Part shown: one piece after another, positions 8,616-18,014 of the stretch | How the letters are laid out: each line of letters opens with the position of its first letter | Position numbering within the stretch: position 1 is the stretch's first letter | From: Enterobacter huaxiensis | GTDB taxonomy: Bacteria; Pseudomonadota; Gammaproteobacteria; Enterobacterales; Enterobacteriaceae | Length of the DNA: 64,000 bases | Assembly (NCBI RefSeq): GCF_003594935.2 | Contig: NZ_CP043342.1 | Location: forward strand, 2,046,001 to 2,110,000 | Direction: 5' to 3' | Notes under the pieces: model-generated | Databases searched by the model: none | What the model saw: the letters and a program-made list of their open reading frames with translations, nothing else | What the model was told of the DNA's origin: nothing | Translations under genes and position numbers: made by a program

Positions 8616-11231
8616 ATGTCAGAAATTAGCCGTGCCGTGCTTTTCGGCAAACTGGATACGCTGTTATTTACCTCTCTTGAAAGCGCAACGGCGTTCTGCA
8701 AGCTGCGCGGTAACCCCTACGTTGAGCTGGTGCACTGGCTGCATCAGCTGATGCAGCAGCAGGACGGCGATCTGCAGCAGGTGATCCGACATTTCGCCCT
8801 TGATGAACAACAGCTGACGCGCGACGTGGTTTCGGCCCTGGATGCTCTGCCGCGCGGGGCCAGCTCGGTGTCCGACCTGTCTGAACATATCGACAGCGCC
8901 GTCGAGCGCGCCTGGGTGTTCGGTTCGCTGAAGTTTGGCGTCAGCCGCATTCGCGGCGGGCATTTGCTGATTGGTATCCTGAAAACCTGGAATCTGGCGA
9001 ACGTGCTGAAAGGCATTTCGGCGCAGTTCACCCGCCTTAACGTCGAAGTCTTGATCGAACAGTTTGATGTCATTTGCGCTCAGAGCAAAGAAACGCAGCA
9101 GGCTGCGGCAACCGTGGATGCCCCCGCCGGTACGGTACCTGCTGCGCAGGGAACGCTGGCCCAGTACGGTCAGGACCTGACCGCCCGCGCCCGCGAAGGC
9201 AAGATTGACCCGGTCGTCGGGCGCGATGAAGAGATCCGCCAGATGGTCGATATTCTGATGCGCCGCCGTCAGAATAACCCGCTGCTGACCGGGGAAGCCG
9301 GGGTGGGTAAAACGGCGGTTGTTGAAGGACTGGCGCTGCGTATCGCTGAGGGCGACGTCCCGGAGCCGCTGCAAAATATTCAGCTGTGGCTGCTGGATAT
9401 CGGCATGCTGCAGGCTGGCGCAGGCATGAAGGGCGAGTTCGAGGCCCGGCTGCAGGCGTTAATCAATGAAGTTCAGTCCAGCGCGACGCCGATAATTTTA
9501 TTCATCGATGAGATCCACACCCTGATCGGTGCGGGTGGGCAGCAGGGTACCGGCGATGCCGCCAACCTCCTAAAGCCCGCGCTGGCGCGCGGGCAGCTGC
9601 GAACCATCGGCGCGACCACCTGGGCGGAATACAAAAAGTATATTGAGAAGGATCCGGCGCTGACCCGTCGCTTCCAGACGGTGCAGGTGCACGAGCCGGA
9701 CGAAGCTAAAGCCGTCCTGATGCTGCGCAGCACCGTCTCGCCGCTGGAGACGCACCATCAGGTCCTGCTGCTTGACGAAGCGGTCAGCGCAGCGGTGAAG
9801 CTGTCCCATCGCTATATCCCGGCGCGCCAGCTGCCGGACAAAGCCGTTGCGCTGCTGGATACCGCCTGCGCCCGCGTCGCGGTCAGCCAGAGCGCGCCGC
9901 CTGCGCAGCTGGAAGACTGCCTGCGCCATCTTGCCGCGCTGGACGTGGAAATTGAGATTGCTGAACGCGAAGCGCGCGTCGGTGCAGGTGACGCTGAGCG
10001 CGTAGCGACGTTACGCGTCGAACGCGACGCGTATGAAACAAAACGCGAAGCCCTGGCCCAGCGCTGGGAAGAAGAGCGCAGCCTGGTGCAGGAGATTATT
10101 CGCCTGCGCGCGGCGCTGTTCGCGGCGAGCGATGAAGATAGCGCTGAGCTGCGCGGCCAGCTGACGGAACAGCAGCAGGCTCTGAACGCCTTACAGGGCG
10201 ATGAACCGCTGCTGTTTGCGGCTGTGGATGAAAACGTGGTTGCCGCGGTGGTCTCAGACTGGACCGGGATCCCGCTGGGCCGGATGGTGAAAAACGAGAT
10301 CGACGCGGTGCTCAACCTCGCCGACACGCTGAACCAGCGCGTTATCGGCCAGCGTCACGGTCTGGATCTTATCGCCCGCCGCGTGAAAACCTCGCGGGCG
10401 AAGCTCGACGATCCCAACAAACCCGTTGGCGTCTTTATGCTGTGCGGCCCGTCCGGCGTCGGTAAAACCGAAACCGCGCTGGCGCTGGCGGAGTCGCTGT
10501 ACGGCGGCGAGCAGAACGTTATCACCATCAACATGAGCGAGTTCCAGGAAGCGCACACCGTTTCCACCTTAAAAGGTGCGCCTCCGGGGTACGTAGGGTA
10601 TGGTGAAGGCGGCGTGTTAACCGAGGCCGTGCGTCGTCGCCCTTACAGCGTGGTGCTGCTGGACGAAATTGAAAAAGCGCACCCGGACGTTCACGAGATA
10701 TTCTTCCAGGTCTTCGACAAAGGCTGGATGGAGGACGGCGAGGGGCGTCATATTGATTTCCGTAACACCATCATTATTTTGACCTCTAACGTGGGTACCG
10801 AGCTGATTAGCGCCATGTGTGCTGACCCGGAACTGATGCCCGACCCGGACGCGCTTAGCGGCGCGCTGCGTCAGCCGCTGCTCCAGGTATTCCCGCCGGC
10901 GCTGCTGGGCCGCCTGCTGGTGGTGCCGTACTACCCGCTCAGCGACGAGATGCTGGGGCTGATTGTTCGCCTGCAGCTCAAGCGCATTCAGCGTCGTCTG
11001 GAAGAGAATCACAGCATTATTTCTGAGTTTGACGACAGCGTGGTGGAACAGATTGTTCAGCGCTGTACCGAGGTGGAGTCCGGCGGCCGCATGGTGGACG
11101 CTATTCTGACGAACACCTTACTGCCTCAGATGAGCCAGATTTTACTTACCGCCAGCCGCGGCGACGAGCAGTATCGATGTCTGCGCGTCACCTGCGAGCA
11201 GGGCGAGTTTCACTGTCAGTTTGCCGCGTAA
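8616..11231 (+). CDS. tssH: T6SS sheath-disassembly AAA+ ATPase TssH (ClpV)
   Basis: 871 residues from ATG 8616. The frame is open back to 8439 inside tssG, and an ATG at 8595 is possible, but the ClpV family begins at [13 protein letters not shown]. An N-terminal Clp repeat domain, which binds contracted TssC, is followed by two AAA+ modules: Walker A GEAGVGKT near 227 with Walker [10 protein letters not shown] near 295, and Walker [10 protein letters not shown] near 611 with Walker [14 protein letters not shown] middle coiled-coil lies between them (about 440-510). TssH recycles contracted sheath for repeated firing. Confidence 0.97.
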   Translation: MSEISRAVLFGKLDTLLFTSLESATAFCKLRGNPYVELVHWLHQLMQQQDGDLQQVIRHFALDEQQLTRDVVSALDALPRGASSVSDLSEHIDSAVERAWVFGSLKFGVSRIRGGHLLIGILKTWNLANVLKGISAQFTRLNVEVLIEQFDVICAQSKETQQAAATVDAPAGTVPAAQGTLAQYGQDLTARAREGKIDPVVGRDEEIRQMVDILMRRRQNNPLLTGEAGVGKTAVVEGLALRIAEGDVPEPLQNIQLWLLDIGMLQAGAGMKGEFEARLQALINEVQSSATPIILFIDEIHTLIGAGGQQGTGDAANLLKPALARGQLRTIGATTWAEYKKYIEKDPALTRRFQTVQVHEPDEAKAVLMLRSTVSPLETHHQVLLLDEAVSAAVKLSHRYIPARQLPDKAVALLDTACARVAVSQSAPPAQLEDCLRHLAALDVEIEIAEREARVGAGDAERVATLRVERDAYETKREALAQRWEEERSLVQEIIRLRAALFAASDEDSAELRGQLTEQQQALNALQGDEPLLFAAVDENVVAAVVSDWTGIPLGRMVKNEIDAVLNLADTLNQRVIGQRHGLDLIARRVKTSRAKLDDPNKPVGVFMLCGPSGVGKTETALALAESLYGGEQNVITINMSEFQEAHTVSTLKGAPPGYVGYGEGGVLTEAVRRRPYSVVLLDEIEKAHPDVHEIFFQVFDKGWMEDGEGRHIDFRNTIIILTSNVGTELISAMCADPELMPDPDALSGALRQPLLQVFPPALLGRLLVVPYYPLSDEMLGLIVRLQLKRIQRRLEENHSIISEFDDSVVEQIVQRCTEVESGGRMVDAILTNTLLPQMSQILLTASRGDEQYRCLRVTCEQGEFHCQFAA

Positions 11232-11255
11232 TAATCATCAAGAGAACTGTAAAAG

Positions 11256-12671
11256 ATGACGGATAATGATAACAATCGGACTGTCCCCAACGCGCTCCCG
11301 GTCGGGTACCGCTTCAACGAGTTTGAAATTAAAGAGGTGATCGGCGGCGGCGGTTTTGGCATCGTCTATCGCGCCTGGGATCACCAGCTCGAACGCACTA
11401 TCGCTATCAAAGAGTTTATGCCTTCTTCGCTCGCCGTGCGCGGCGACGATATGACGCTGGTGCTGCGCAGCGAGCGCTTCGGCAAAGCCTTTTCCGCAGG
11501 CCTGAACAGCTTTATTCAGGAGGCGCGCCTGCTGGCGCGCTTCAACCACCCGAATCTGCTGCACGTGCTGCGCTTTTGGGTGCAAAACGATACGGCCTAT
11601 ATGGGCACGCTGTTTTACAGCGGCACCACGCTTTCCCGTCTGCGGGAGGAAAAGCCGGAGCTGATCAACGAGGCCTGGATACGCCGCATGCTGCCGATGC
11701 TGTTTGGCGCGGTCAAAACGATCCACGACGAAGGGTATCTGCACCGCGATATCTCGCTGGATAATATTCAGATCCAGGACAACGGCCTGCCGGTCCTGCT
11801 TGATTTCGGCTCCGCGCGCCGCACCATCGGCAACCTCTCAGATGAAACGGAAACCATGCTGCGTCCGGGCTTTGCGCCTATTGAGCAGTACACCGACGAT
11901 AACGAAAGCGAGCAGGGCCCGTGGACGGACATTTATGCCCTCGGCGCCGTGCTGCGTACCCTTATTGTGGGTTCGCCGCCGCCGGTAAGCGTGGTGCGTT
12001 CAATTCAGGATACCTGCAAACCGCTGGTGGAGATCATGCCGCAGGGGTACTCCATCCCGCTGCTGCAGGCCATAGACCGTGCGCTGGCGCTGCACATGGA
12101 AGATCGTCCTCAGACTATTGAAGAATTCGCGGCGCTTATCGACATGCCGGTTGCGGGCATTGGTGACGTGCTGACGGCCAAAAAGCCTGGCACGATGCTG
12201 GTCCCCGTGGAAGAGGATGCAACGACGGCGCTGGACTGGCGACGCTACAAAATACCGGCAATGGTCGCCGCAGGCGTGCTGGTTGGGGTTGTCGCGGGCG
12301 CAATGCTCTTTAGCGGGGGAAGCCACGATGCGCCCGAGCAGACGGCACAAGCACCTGTCGAAAATCGCCCGGTGGAAACGGCCGCACAGGCACCGGAGGT
12401 GAAGCCGGAAACGGCGCAGGCGAGCGAGCAGGCTGCGAAACCTGCCGCTGTGGCTGACGCCAGCCCGGTCGCGTTGGTGTATATCCACATGCTGGACGGC
12501 GAGACGCTGAAGGTTAATGGCGAGCCAAAAGCGCTGCGTCCGGCGAATAACGGCTATGCGTCGCTTAAGCTGCCCGCGGGCGAAACCACGATTGAACTGC
12601 AGGGAAATGGGAGAACGCGTTCCCAGACGTTGACTATCGGCCAGCCTGGCACCTGGCTGGTGAATCCGTAA
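11256..12671 (+). CDS. ppkA: T6SS Ser/Thr protein kinase PpkA, membrane-anchored
   Basis: 471 residues with a complete kinase domain (about 20-295): glycine loop GGGGFG near 30-35, ATP-binding lysine in AIKEF at 52, catalytic HRD at 163-165 with Asn170, and DFG at 183-185, so it should be active. A single membrane segment lies at about 333-353, then an Ala/Pro/Glu-rich spacer and a C-terminal extracytoplasmic domain of some 70 residues. This fits a sensor kinase that phosphorylates TagH after a periplasmic or envelope signal. It closes the structural operon; a cargo gene follows 21 bases later. Confidence 0.93.
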   Translation: MTDNDNNRTVPNALPVGYRFNEFEIKEVIGGGGFGIVYRAWDHQLERTIAIKEFMPSSLAVRGDDMTLVLRSERFGKAFSAGLNSFIQEARLLARFNHPNLLHVLRFWVQNDTAYMGTLFYSGTTLSRLREEKPELINEAWIRRMLPMLFGAVKTIHDEGYLHRDISLDNIQIQDNGLPVLLDFGSARRTIGNLSDETETMLRPGFAPIEQYTDDNESEQGPWTDIYALGAVLRTLIVGSPPPVSVVRSIQDTCKPLVEIMPQGYSIPLLQAIDRALALHMEDRPQTIEEFAALIDMPVAGIGDVLTAKKPGTMLVPVEEDATTALDWRRYKIPAMVAAGVLVGVVAGAMLFSGGSHDAPEQTAQAPVENRPVETAAQAPEVKPETAQASEQAAKPAAVADASPVALVYIHMLDGETLKVNGEPKALRPANNGYASLKLPAGETTIELQGNGRTRSQTLTIGQPGTWLVNP

Positions 12672-12692
12672 ATACGACAAACAGGGATCCTT

Positions 12693-13496
12693 ATGGAAGT
12701 GTACGATCTTCGAAGCCAGAGGCTTCAGCCAAAAGAATTTGAAAAGATTGTCGCTCCTGTTTATGCACGGAGCGATATTGGGCGTGAATTTGTTGTTGTG
12801 CGCGGAGCATCAAATCCGTTTCACAGCATCGATGGATTGACGTTACGACATCGCTTCGAATTTAACCCTAACGCGGTGTTTGATCCGCTTTACGCGCAGA
12901 ATCTTAATAAGATTGAACGCTTGATTGATTCAGGCGAAGTCGTGTTAATCGATCGTCGCCAACGAACGAAAGCCATCTACCCCTTCTATATCTCTGAGTC
13001 TGGAGAGTTATTTTGTGTAGATGAGGCTATGTACCGTCCGGCTTTTGTAAATTTTGTCCTCGAACGATACCGACACAATGTTGCTCTGTTTGGAAAACCC
13101 GCGCCAACGAGAGATGCTTTTATCCCCTCCACGGCTAAATATGGTCCTGGATACTGGAAGACGGTAGATAATGATTATCATGGCACGAAAAATGTCGTAA
13201 TTATGGCGATTAACCGGCTGACGAGTATGGGGGATGAGGGGCGAGTGTTTGGTTCTGATGGCAAAGATTATATGAATACCTCGCGGGACAAAATCCAACA
13301 CTGGACGCCTTTACCCGGCGATTTGGATGGTGATTCACGCGCATTATTGTCTGAAAAGTCGGTCATCAGGCGATTTGGGGAAGAGCGATCGATTTATCAA
13401 AAGTATCAGGAAGGGGATGATGCCTGGGCTGTAAGCGGTAAATCCTGGCAATGGATACCTGGAGTCAGAGAAGAGGATTATGAATTTAAAAAGTAA
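12693..13496 (+). CDS. Unrecognised protein in effector position
   Basis: 267 residues from ATG 12693, with AGGG eight bases upstream. The protein is soluble and mixed alpha/beta, rich in Tyr, Arg, Asp and Trp; no signal peptide, membrane segment, PAAR or MIX-like motif is evident. The C-terminal half has several conserved-looking polar clusters (GYWKTVDNDYHGT near 152-164, WTPLPGDLDGDSRAL near 206-220, then WQWIPG) that could form an active site. It overlaps the first of two paralogous membrane proteins by 17 bases and lies between ppkA and vgrG. Effector with paired immunity is my inference; the family is not recognised. Confidence 0.75.
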   Translation: MEVYDLRSQRLQPKEFEKIVAPVYARSDIGREFVVVRGASNPFHSIDGLTLRHRFEFNPNAVFDPLYAQNLNKIERLIDSGEVVLIDRRQRTKAIYPFYISESGELFCVDEAMYRPAFVNFVLERYRHNVALFGKPAPTRDAFIPSTAKYGPGYWKTVDNDYHGTKNVVIMAINRLTSMGDEGRVFGSDGKDYMNTSRDKIQHWTPLPGDLDGDSRALLSEKSVIRRFGEERSIYQKYQEGDDAWAVSGKSWQWIPGVREEDYEFKK

Positions 13497-13926
13497 ATTA
13501 TGGTATTTCTGGGGCGGGATGGATATCCTGGCGATTTTGTTCTACTGCGTTAACGCAGGCCTGCAGAACAGGATCCCATTTATTTCAGATATCATGGCGT
13601 TTAGCGGACTTGCGAATACGGTTTCAGGTGGTGGTTACAGCGGCCTGGTAATGGTGTTTTTTATTTTTGACCTGCTCTTGCTCCTGTCACTCTTTGCTTC
13701 CGCCTGGTTTTTCTTCAAGCGAAAAGCCTTTGCGATTAAATTTGCGCTTGTTCAGGAAGTGTTTCGTCTCATTTCGTTCCGGTGTTCAGTTTCGATTTTC
13801 CCAGTAGCGTTGAGTTTGTTTGGTATATCAAATGTCTGGCTGAACTTAGGCTTGTTTGTTTTGTCAGAGGGTCTAAAAGTCTATTCTCTACTTTTTTTGA
13901 TGAGAGAGAAAGAAAGCGTGCGTTGA
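13480..13926 (+). CDS. Four-TM membrane protein A, paralogue of the next gene, candidate immunity protein
   Basis: 148 residues, almost entirely hydrophobic, with about four membrane segments (near 9-27, 55-78, 95-114 and 116-138). It overlaps the preceding candidate effector gene by 17 bases, with AGAAGAGG just upstream of its ATG. It shares order and motifs with the next protein: a YFWG start, SAWFFFKRK, QEVFRLISFRCS and LSEGLKVYSLL. Tandem integral membrane paralogues immediately after a cargo-like gene are typical of immunity genes against membrane or periplasmic toxins; function is inferred. Confidence 0.7.
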   Translation: MNLKSKLWYFWGGMDILAILFYCVNAGLQNRIPFISDIMAFSGLANTVSGGGYSGLVMVFFIFDLLLLLSLFASAWFFFKRKAFAIKFALVQEVFRLISFRCSVSIFPVALSLFGISNVWLNLGLFVLSEGLKVYSLLFLMREKESVR

Positions 13927-13945
13927 GTTTCTTGTCAGGATAAAT

Positions 13946-14413
13946 ATGACTGCGAAAGAAAAAGTCTTTTACTTCTGGGGAGTGATGGATGCCGTTGGAG
14001 CAGTCTATTACTCCTATGGTTCATGGGAGTTTCTTGGCGGGAATTGGGTTTTAGCAACGGTTAACCTGGGGATGATATTCTATCTGGCGATGTTTGGCGG
14101 GGTAGATGAGATGCTGAAAGGGACTTATTATCTTATTTATACGCTGACACCGCTTACGCTGATTCTTTCTTCCTGGTTCTTTTTCAAGAAAAAATACTAT
14201 GCCGTCGAGTTCGCCATGGCACAGGAGATTTTTCGCATTATTGCCTTACGATGCTCATTACCTCTTCTCCCCATGATAGTGAGTGGATTCGGATGGAGTG
14301 GGTTAACAATAAATATTTCCATTCTTGTTTTTTCTGAAATATTAAAAATTGGCTCACTGATTTATGTCATAAAAAAACAGCCAGCCACGAATATCACGTC
14401 TGAATCTAAATAG
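13946..14413 (+). CDS. Four-TM membrane protein B, paralogue of the preceding gene, candidate immunity protein
   Basis: 155 residues with about four membrane segments. It aligns along its whole length with the preceding protein (YFWGVMD, SSWFFFKKK, QEIFRIIALRCS, FSEILKIGSLIYV), but the two have clearly diverged, most in the loop around residues 30-60. It starts 19 bases after protein A. A duplicated and diverged immunity gene could protect against variants of one toxin. No direct functional signature is present. Confidence 0.7.
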   Translation: MTAKEKVFYFWGVMDAVGAVYYSYGSWEFLGGNWVLATVNLGMIFYLAMFGGVDEMLKGTYYLIYTLTPLTLILSSWFFFKKKYYAVEFAMAQEIFRIIALRCSLPLLPMIVSGFGWSGLTINISILVFSEILKIGSLIYVIKKQPATNITSESK

Positions 14414-14478
14414 CATTCTGCATCGCAGGTTTACCGTTCCGCTCATTTGTACCGCATAAGCCATATGGAATAACAATT

Positions 14479-16437
14479 ATGCTCAACCGAATTACCGTTC
14501 AGCTCCCGGTGGAGGGGCTTCTGTTCTGGAAACTGACGGGCCGCGAGGCGATGTCCGAGTCGTTTGCGCTGACGCTGACCGTGCTCGGCACGGACGCGCG
14601 CATCGACCGCAGCAAGCTGCTGGGCCAGCCGGTTACGGTGACCATCCCGACGCAGAGCCTGCTGACGTTCCGCTATGTTAACGGCAAGATTACCCGCGTG
14701 GCGGTCAGCGCCGTTGAGCTGACGGGCACCCGCTATGCGGTGTACCAGCTGACGGTGGAGCCGGACCTGTGGCCGATGAAGCGCGACCGTAACCTGCGGA
14801 TCTTCCAGGGGCAGACGGTGCCGCAGATTGTGAAAACCCTGCTGGGCGAGCATCAGGTTAACGTTGAGGATAAACTCACCGGCAGCTACCGGGTGTGGGA
14901 CTACTGCGTGCAGTATCAGGAGTCGAGCCTGGACTTCATCAGCCGCCTGATGGAGCTGGAGGGGATTGCCTATCACTTCCGCCATGAGGCCGACAAGCAC
15001 ACCCTGGTGCTCACCGACGCCGCCACGCAGCATCAGCCGTTCAGCGGCTATGAGGTTATTCCTTACCACCAGACGCCGTCAGGCGGCAGTACGGACGAAG
15101 AGGGCATCAGCCAGTGGGCGCTGGAGGACAGCGTGACGCCGGGGATTTACAGCCTCGACGACTATGACTTCCGCAAGCCGAACGCGTGGCTGTTCCAGGC
15201 CCAGCAGAACCCGGCGTCGCCGAAGCCGGGCAGCATCGACGTGTACGACTGGCCGGGGCGCTTTGTGGAGCAGGGGCACGCGGAGTTCTACGCCCGCATC
15301 CGGCAGGAGCGCTGGCAGGTTGAGCATCAGCAGATTCAGGCCACCGCCACGGCGGCGGGGATCGCGCCCGGGCACACCTTTACGCTGACCAATGCGCCGT
15401 TCTTCAGCGACAACGGTGAATATCTGGTGACGGCGGCGGGCTACCACTTCGAAGAGAACCGCTACGCCAGCGGCGAGGGGGATACCATTCACCGCACCGA
15501 TTTCACGGTGATTCCGTCGGCGGTGGTCTACCGTCCGGCGCAGACCACGGCGTGGCCGCGCACCTACGGCCCGCAGACGGCGAAAGTCGTGGGGCCGAAC
15601 GGCGAGAGCATCTGGACGGATAAATATGGCCGCGTGAAGGTGAAGTTCCACTGGGACCGCCTGGCGAAGGGGGACGACACCAGCTCCTGCTGGGTGCGCG
15701 TGTCGAGCGCGTGGGCGGGCCAGGGCTACGGCGGGGTGCAAATCCCGCGCGTCGGCGATGAGGTGGTGGTGGACTTTATCAACGGCGATCCGGACCGGCC
15801 GATTATCACCGGTCGCGTGTACAACGACGCGAGCATGCCGCCGTGGGCGCTGCCGGCGGCGGCGACGCAGATGGGCTTTATGAGCCGCAGTAAGGACGGC
15901 CACAAAGATAATGCAAATGCCCTACGATTCGAGGATAAGGCCGGGCAAGAGCAGATCTGGATTCATGCTGAAAAAAACATGGACACCGAGATCGAGAACT
16001 GCGAGACACATGACGTAGGGGTAGACCGTAAAAAAATTATCGGCCGGGATGAGCACGTAACTGTTAAGCGTAACCGCGACGTCAACGTGGGGGCGAATTC
16101 AACCAGCAACACGGGTAATCAGCACAAATTCAATGTAGGTAAAAACCAAACCGTATTGACTATGGATAAAGAGGGAAATGCTCTGCTGGAAGCGACAACC
16201 TCGATTAAGTTAAAGGTGAATGATAATTACATTCTTATCACGCCATCGACAATTGAAATTATCGTTTCCGAAGGCACACTCAAGGCTGAGAGTATTACTG
16301 AGGCATCCTTCAAAGGGACGGAGTTGACGAAGTTAGGCGGTGGGATAAATACCGAGATAAAAGCTAATGATACTCTTAATCTCAATGGTACAAACCTGAC
16401 AGATATTAAAGGCGCTGTTGTTAAAATAAACAGCTAA
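14479..16437 (+). CDS. vgrG: T6SS spike protein VgrG, copy 1
   Basis: 652 residues with the usual VgrG layout: gp27-like N-terminal module (to about 370), the OB-fold with YGRVKVKFHWDR and SSCWVRVSSAWAG, then GVQIPRVGDEVVVDFINGDP, and a repetitive beta-prism shaft from about 470. The last 150 residues differ completely from copy 2 and carry no enzymatic domain, so the C-terminus probably docks cargo, here the PAAR protein 21 bases downstream. Bases 15112-15482 are identical to the matching part of copy 2, while flanking parts differ at many third positions. The shaft-encoding 3' end is more AT-rich than the rest. Confidence 0.96.
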   Translation: MLNRITVQLPVEGLLFWKLTGREAMSESFALTLTVLGTDARIDRSKLLGQPVTVTIPTQSLLTFRYVNGKITRVAVSAVELTGTRYAVYQLTVEPDLWPMKRDRNLRIFQGQTVPQIVKTLLGEHQVNVEDKLTGSYRVWDYCVQYQESSLDFISRLMELEGIAYHFRHEADKHTLVLTDAATQHQPFSGYEVIPYHQTPSGGSTDEEGISQWALEDSVTPGIYSLDDYDFRKPNAWLFQAQQNPASPKPGSIDVYDWPGRFVEQGHAEFYARIRQERWQVEHQQIQATATAAGIAPGHTFTLTNAPFFSDNGEYLVTAAGYHFEENRYASGEGDTIHRTDFTVIPSAVVYRPAQTTAWPRTYGPQTAKVVGPNGESIWTDKYGRVKVKFHWDRLAKGDDTSSCWVRVSSAWAGQGYGGVQIPRVGDEVVVDFINGDPDRPIITGRVYNDASMPPWALPAAATQMGFMSRSKDGHKDNANALRFEDKAGQEQIWIHAEKNMDTEIENCETHDVGVDRKKIIGRDEHVTVKRNRDVNVGANSTSNTGNQHKFNVGKNQTVLTMDKEGNALLEATTSIKLKVNDNYILITPSTIEIIVSEGTLKAESITEASFKGTELTKLGGGINTEIKANDTLNLNGTNLTDIKGAVVKINS

Positions 16438-16458
16438 TATGTAGAAGGATTTTTGAAT

Positions 16459-17529
16459 ATGGGACAGCCTGCCGCCAGAGCGACCATAGATGTCAGCGGA
16501 CATTCGGGGCCAATACAGTCGGGAAGCCCGGACGTCATCGTCGGTGGTTTTCCCGCCGCTCGAAAGGGGGATACGTTATCCTGCTCGACACACGGCAGCG
16601 GTATTATTGTGGGGGGGGCCGGTACCGTCTTCGTTAACGGTATGCCGCTTGCACGTCAAGGAGACAGGACGAAGTGTGATGGTAGCGGCTTACCGACGCC
16701 TGCCATACTGAAAGCAGCAGCACCTCAATATTGGGGGGGCACGCTGGCGAAAAATGCCGGCGAAGATGGGATGATGCACGGCAAACATTATGATGCTCGT
16801 GTTCTGGGTGCGTACGCCAGCCTCGAAGATAAAAACCTCAACGGTGATTTTGATACCGCTTCAGCTGGTTTTGCGTTGGCGGATATTACCATTGGGAATA
16901 TGAAAAGCAAGGATCTGCTGCGGGCAGAAATGCGTAATAAACTCGCCGTCGCCAATGCGACGGGGTCTCTGTATGGTGGCGGCAACAATATTTATGGCTT
17001 GAATGCGAATGCCGCTGCGACAGGTGAGCAATACGGCGGTTCGGTAGCTGCGGGTAAAGAAGGAACGTTGTATGGTGGAGTATCAGGGGATGTAACTATC
17101 GGTACAGCAGAAGCAAAAGCCGTATTAGAAGTTTATACCGGCAATGATGGGAAGTATGGTTTGACGGCTGACGCTGGTGCGGAAGCGAAAGGGGTGAAAG
17201 GCGAAGTTTCGGGTAACCTTGATATTCTGGGCATCGTTTCCGGAGAAGCAAAAATCGACGGTAGCTTAGGGTCTGCTGGTCTCGCGGGAGGTGGAAGCGC
17301 TTTCTGGGACACTAAAGATTATTCCGTTAACGTCAGGGTGACTGGTGGGGCCGCAGGGCTCGTTGGGCTTAAGGGTGATGCAAGTCTGAAAGTGGCATTT
17401 AAGCCTATACTGGATTTCTTTGACTATTTGTATGGCGAAGAGGATGAGCCAGCCGTCACCTCTGTTACGACAGAAAGCGGGGATGGGACAATTATTACCG
17501 GGTGTGTTACTGTTTTGATCGGCGATTAA
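16459..17529 (+). CDS. PAAR-tip protein with a glycine-rich C-terminal region, candidate effector
   Basis: 356 residues from ATG 16459; AGAAGGA at 16443-16449 is well spaced for it and too close to the TTG at 16453. Residues 1-85 form a PAAR domain (VIVGGFPAARKGDTLSC, VFVNGMPLARQGDRTKC), which caps the VgrG spike. The remaining 250 residues consist of beta-like, Gly/Ala-rich repeats (LYGG, AKAVLEVYTGNDGKYGL, GEVSGNLDILG) without an enzyme motif I recognise, ending with a short helical FFDYLY segment and an acidic tail. The 4-TM protein that follows suggests that the toxin acts at the inner membrane, possibly as a pore; this is inference. Confidence 0.8.
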   Translation: MGQPAARATIDVSGHSGPIQSGSPDVIVGGFPAARKGDTLSCSTHGSGIIVGGAGTVFVNGMPLARQGDRTKCDGSGLPTPAILKAAAPQYWGGTLAKNAGEDGMMHGKHYDARVLGAYASLEDKNLNGDFDTASAGFALADITIGNMKSKDLLRAEMRNKLAVANATGSLYGGGNNIYGLNANAAATGEQYGGSVAAGKEGTLYGGVSGDVTIGTAEAKAVLEVYTGNDGKYGLTADAGAEAKGVKGEVSGNLDILGIVSGEAKIDGSLGSAGLAGGGSAFWDTKDYSVNVRVTGGAAGLVGLKGDASLKVAFKPILDFFDYLYGEEDEPAVTSVTTESGDGTIITGCVTVLIGD

Positions 17530-17553
17530 AGGATGTGAGAGGACAATGAAATA

Positions 17554-18000
17554 ATGAAATGGGCTGGCTTAACGATTTTTATTTTAATCACTTTGATCTA
17601 TATCTGGAATGGAAAAGATCTGTATACAAAACAAGAATGGCGCGGTTTTGGAATAAAATTCATTTCAGTACTGATTGGTGCATTTGTATTGGTCATTGTT
17701 TTGGTTGGCCTTTCTAAGTTCATCCCGTTGCTTACCAGAGAAACTGCACGGTCATTATCAGTAATAATACCTGCTTCTTTTATGGCAGTGCTTCTATCGA
17801 AATTTTTTGTCGTGATGTTGAATAATATTTTCGATATTATTATGCGATTCCACAGGCGCTATAACACGGCAGCAAACTATTCAAAGTTATTATCGCTATC
17901 TGGTAAGTATGGGGCAAAATTACGCCTGGTAGTAAAGTGTCTAGCATCGTTAGGCTGTATCTTAATGTTCTATGGCATCTGGTTTGGCAGCACGGTCTGA
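17554..18000 (+). CDS. Four-TM membrane protein, candidate immunity to the PAAR effector
   Basis: 148 residues with four predicted membrane segments (about 3-19, 36-57, 70-93 and 122-145) and a basic loop RFHRRYNTAANYSK between the third and fourth. It follows the PAAR effector by 24 bases. A clear paralogue lies at 25623-26060, sharing the start MKW, the ILITL.YIWNGKD motif, the HKKYN/HRRYN loop and the C-terminal LACVLMF-type helix. The second copy has no neighbouring effector. Immunity is inferred from position, size and topology. Confidence 0.72.
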   Translation: MKWAGLTIFILITLIYIWNGKDLYTKQEWRGFGIKFISVLIGAFVLVIVLVGLSKFIPLLTRETARSLSVIIPASFMAVLLSKFFVVMLNNIFDIIMRFHRRYNTAANYSKLLSLSGKYGAKLRLVVKCLASLGCILMFYGIWFGSTV

Positions 18001-18014
18001 GTTGAAGAGGTTTT

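Noticed and set aside
13480..14413. The two membrane proteins as one frameshifted gene
   Set aside because: Each has its own start, stop and full set of membrane segments, and they align with each other end to end, which shows duplication.
15900..16437. Enzymatic C-terminal domain in VgrG copy 1
   Set aside because: The tail has repeating beta-shaft sequence only; no catalytic motif is seen.
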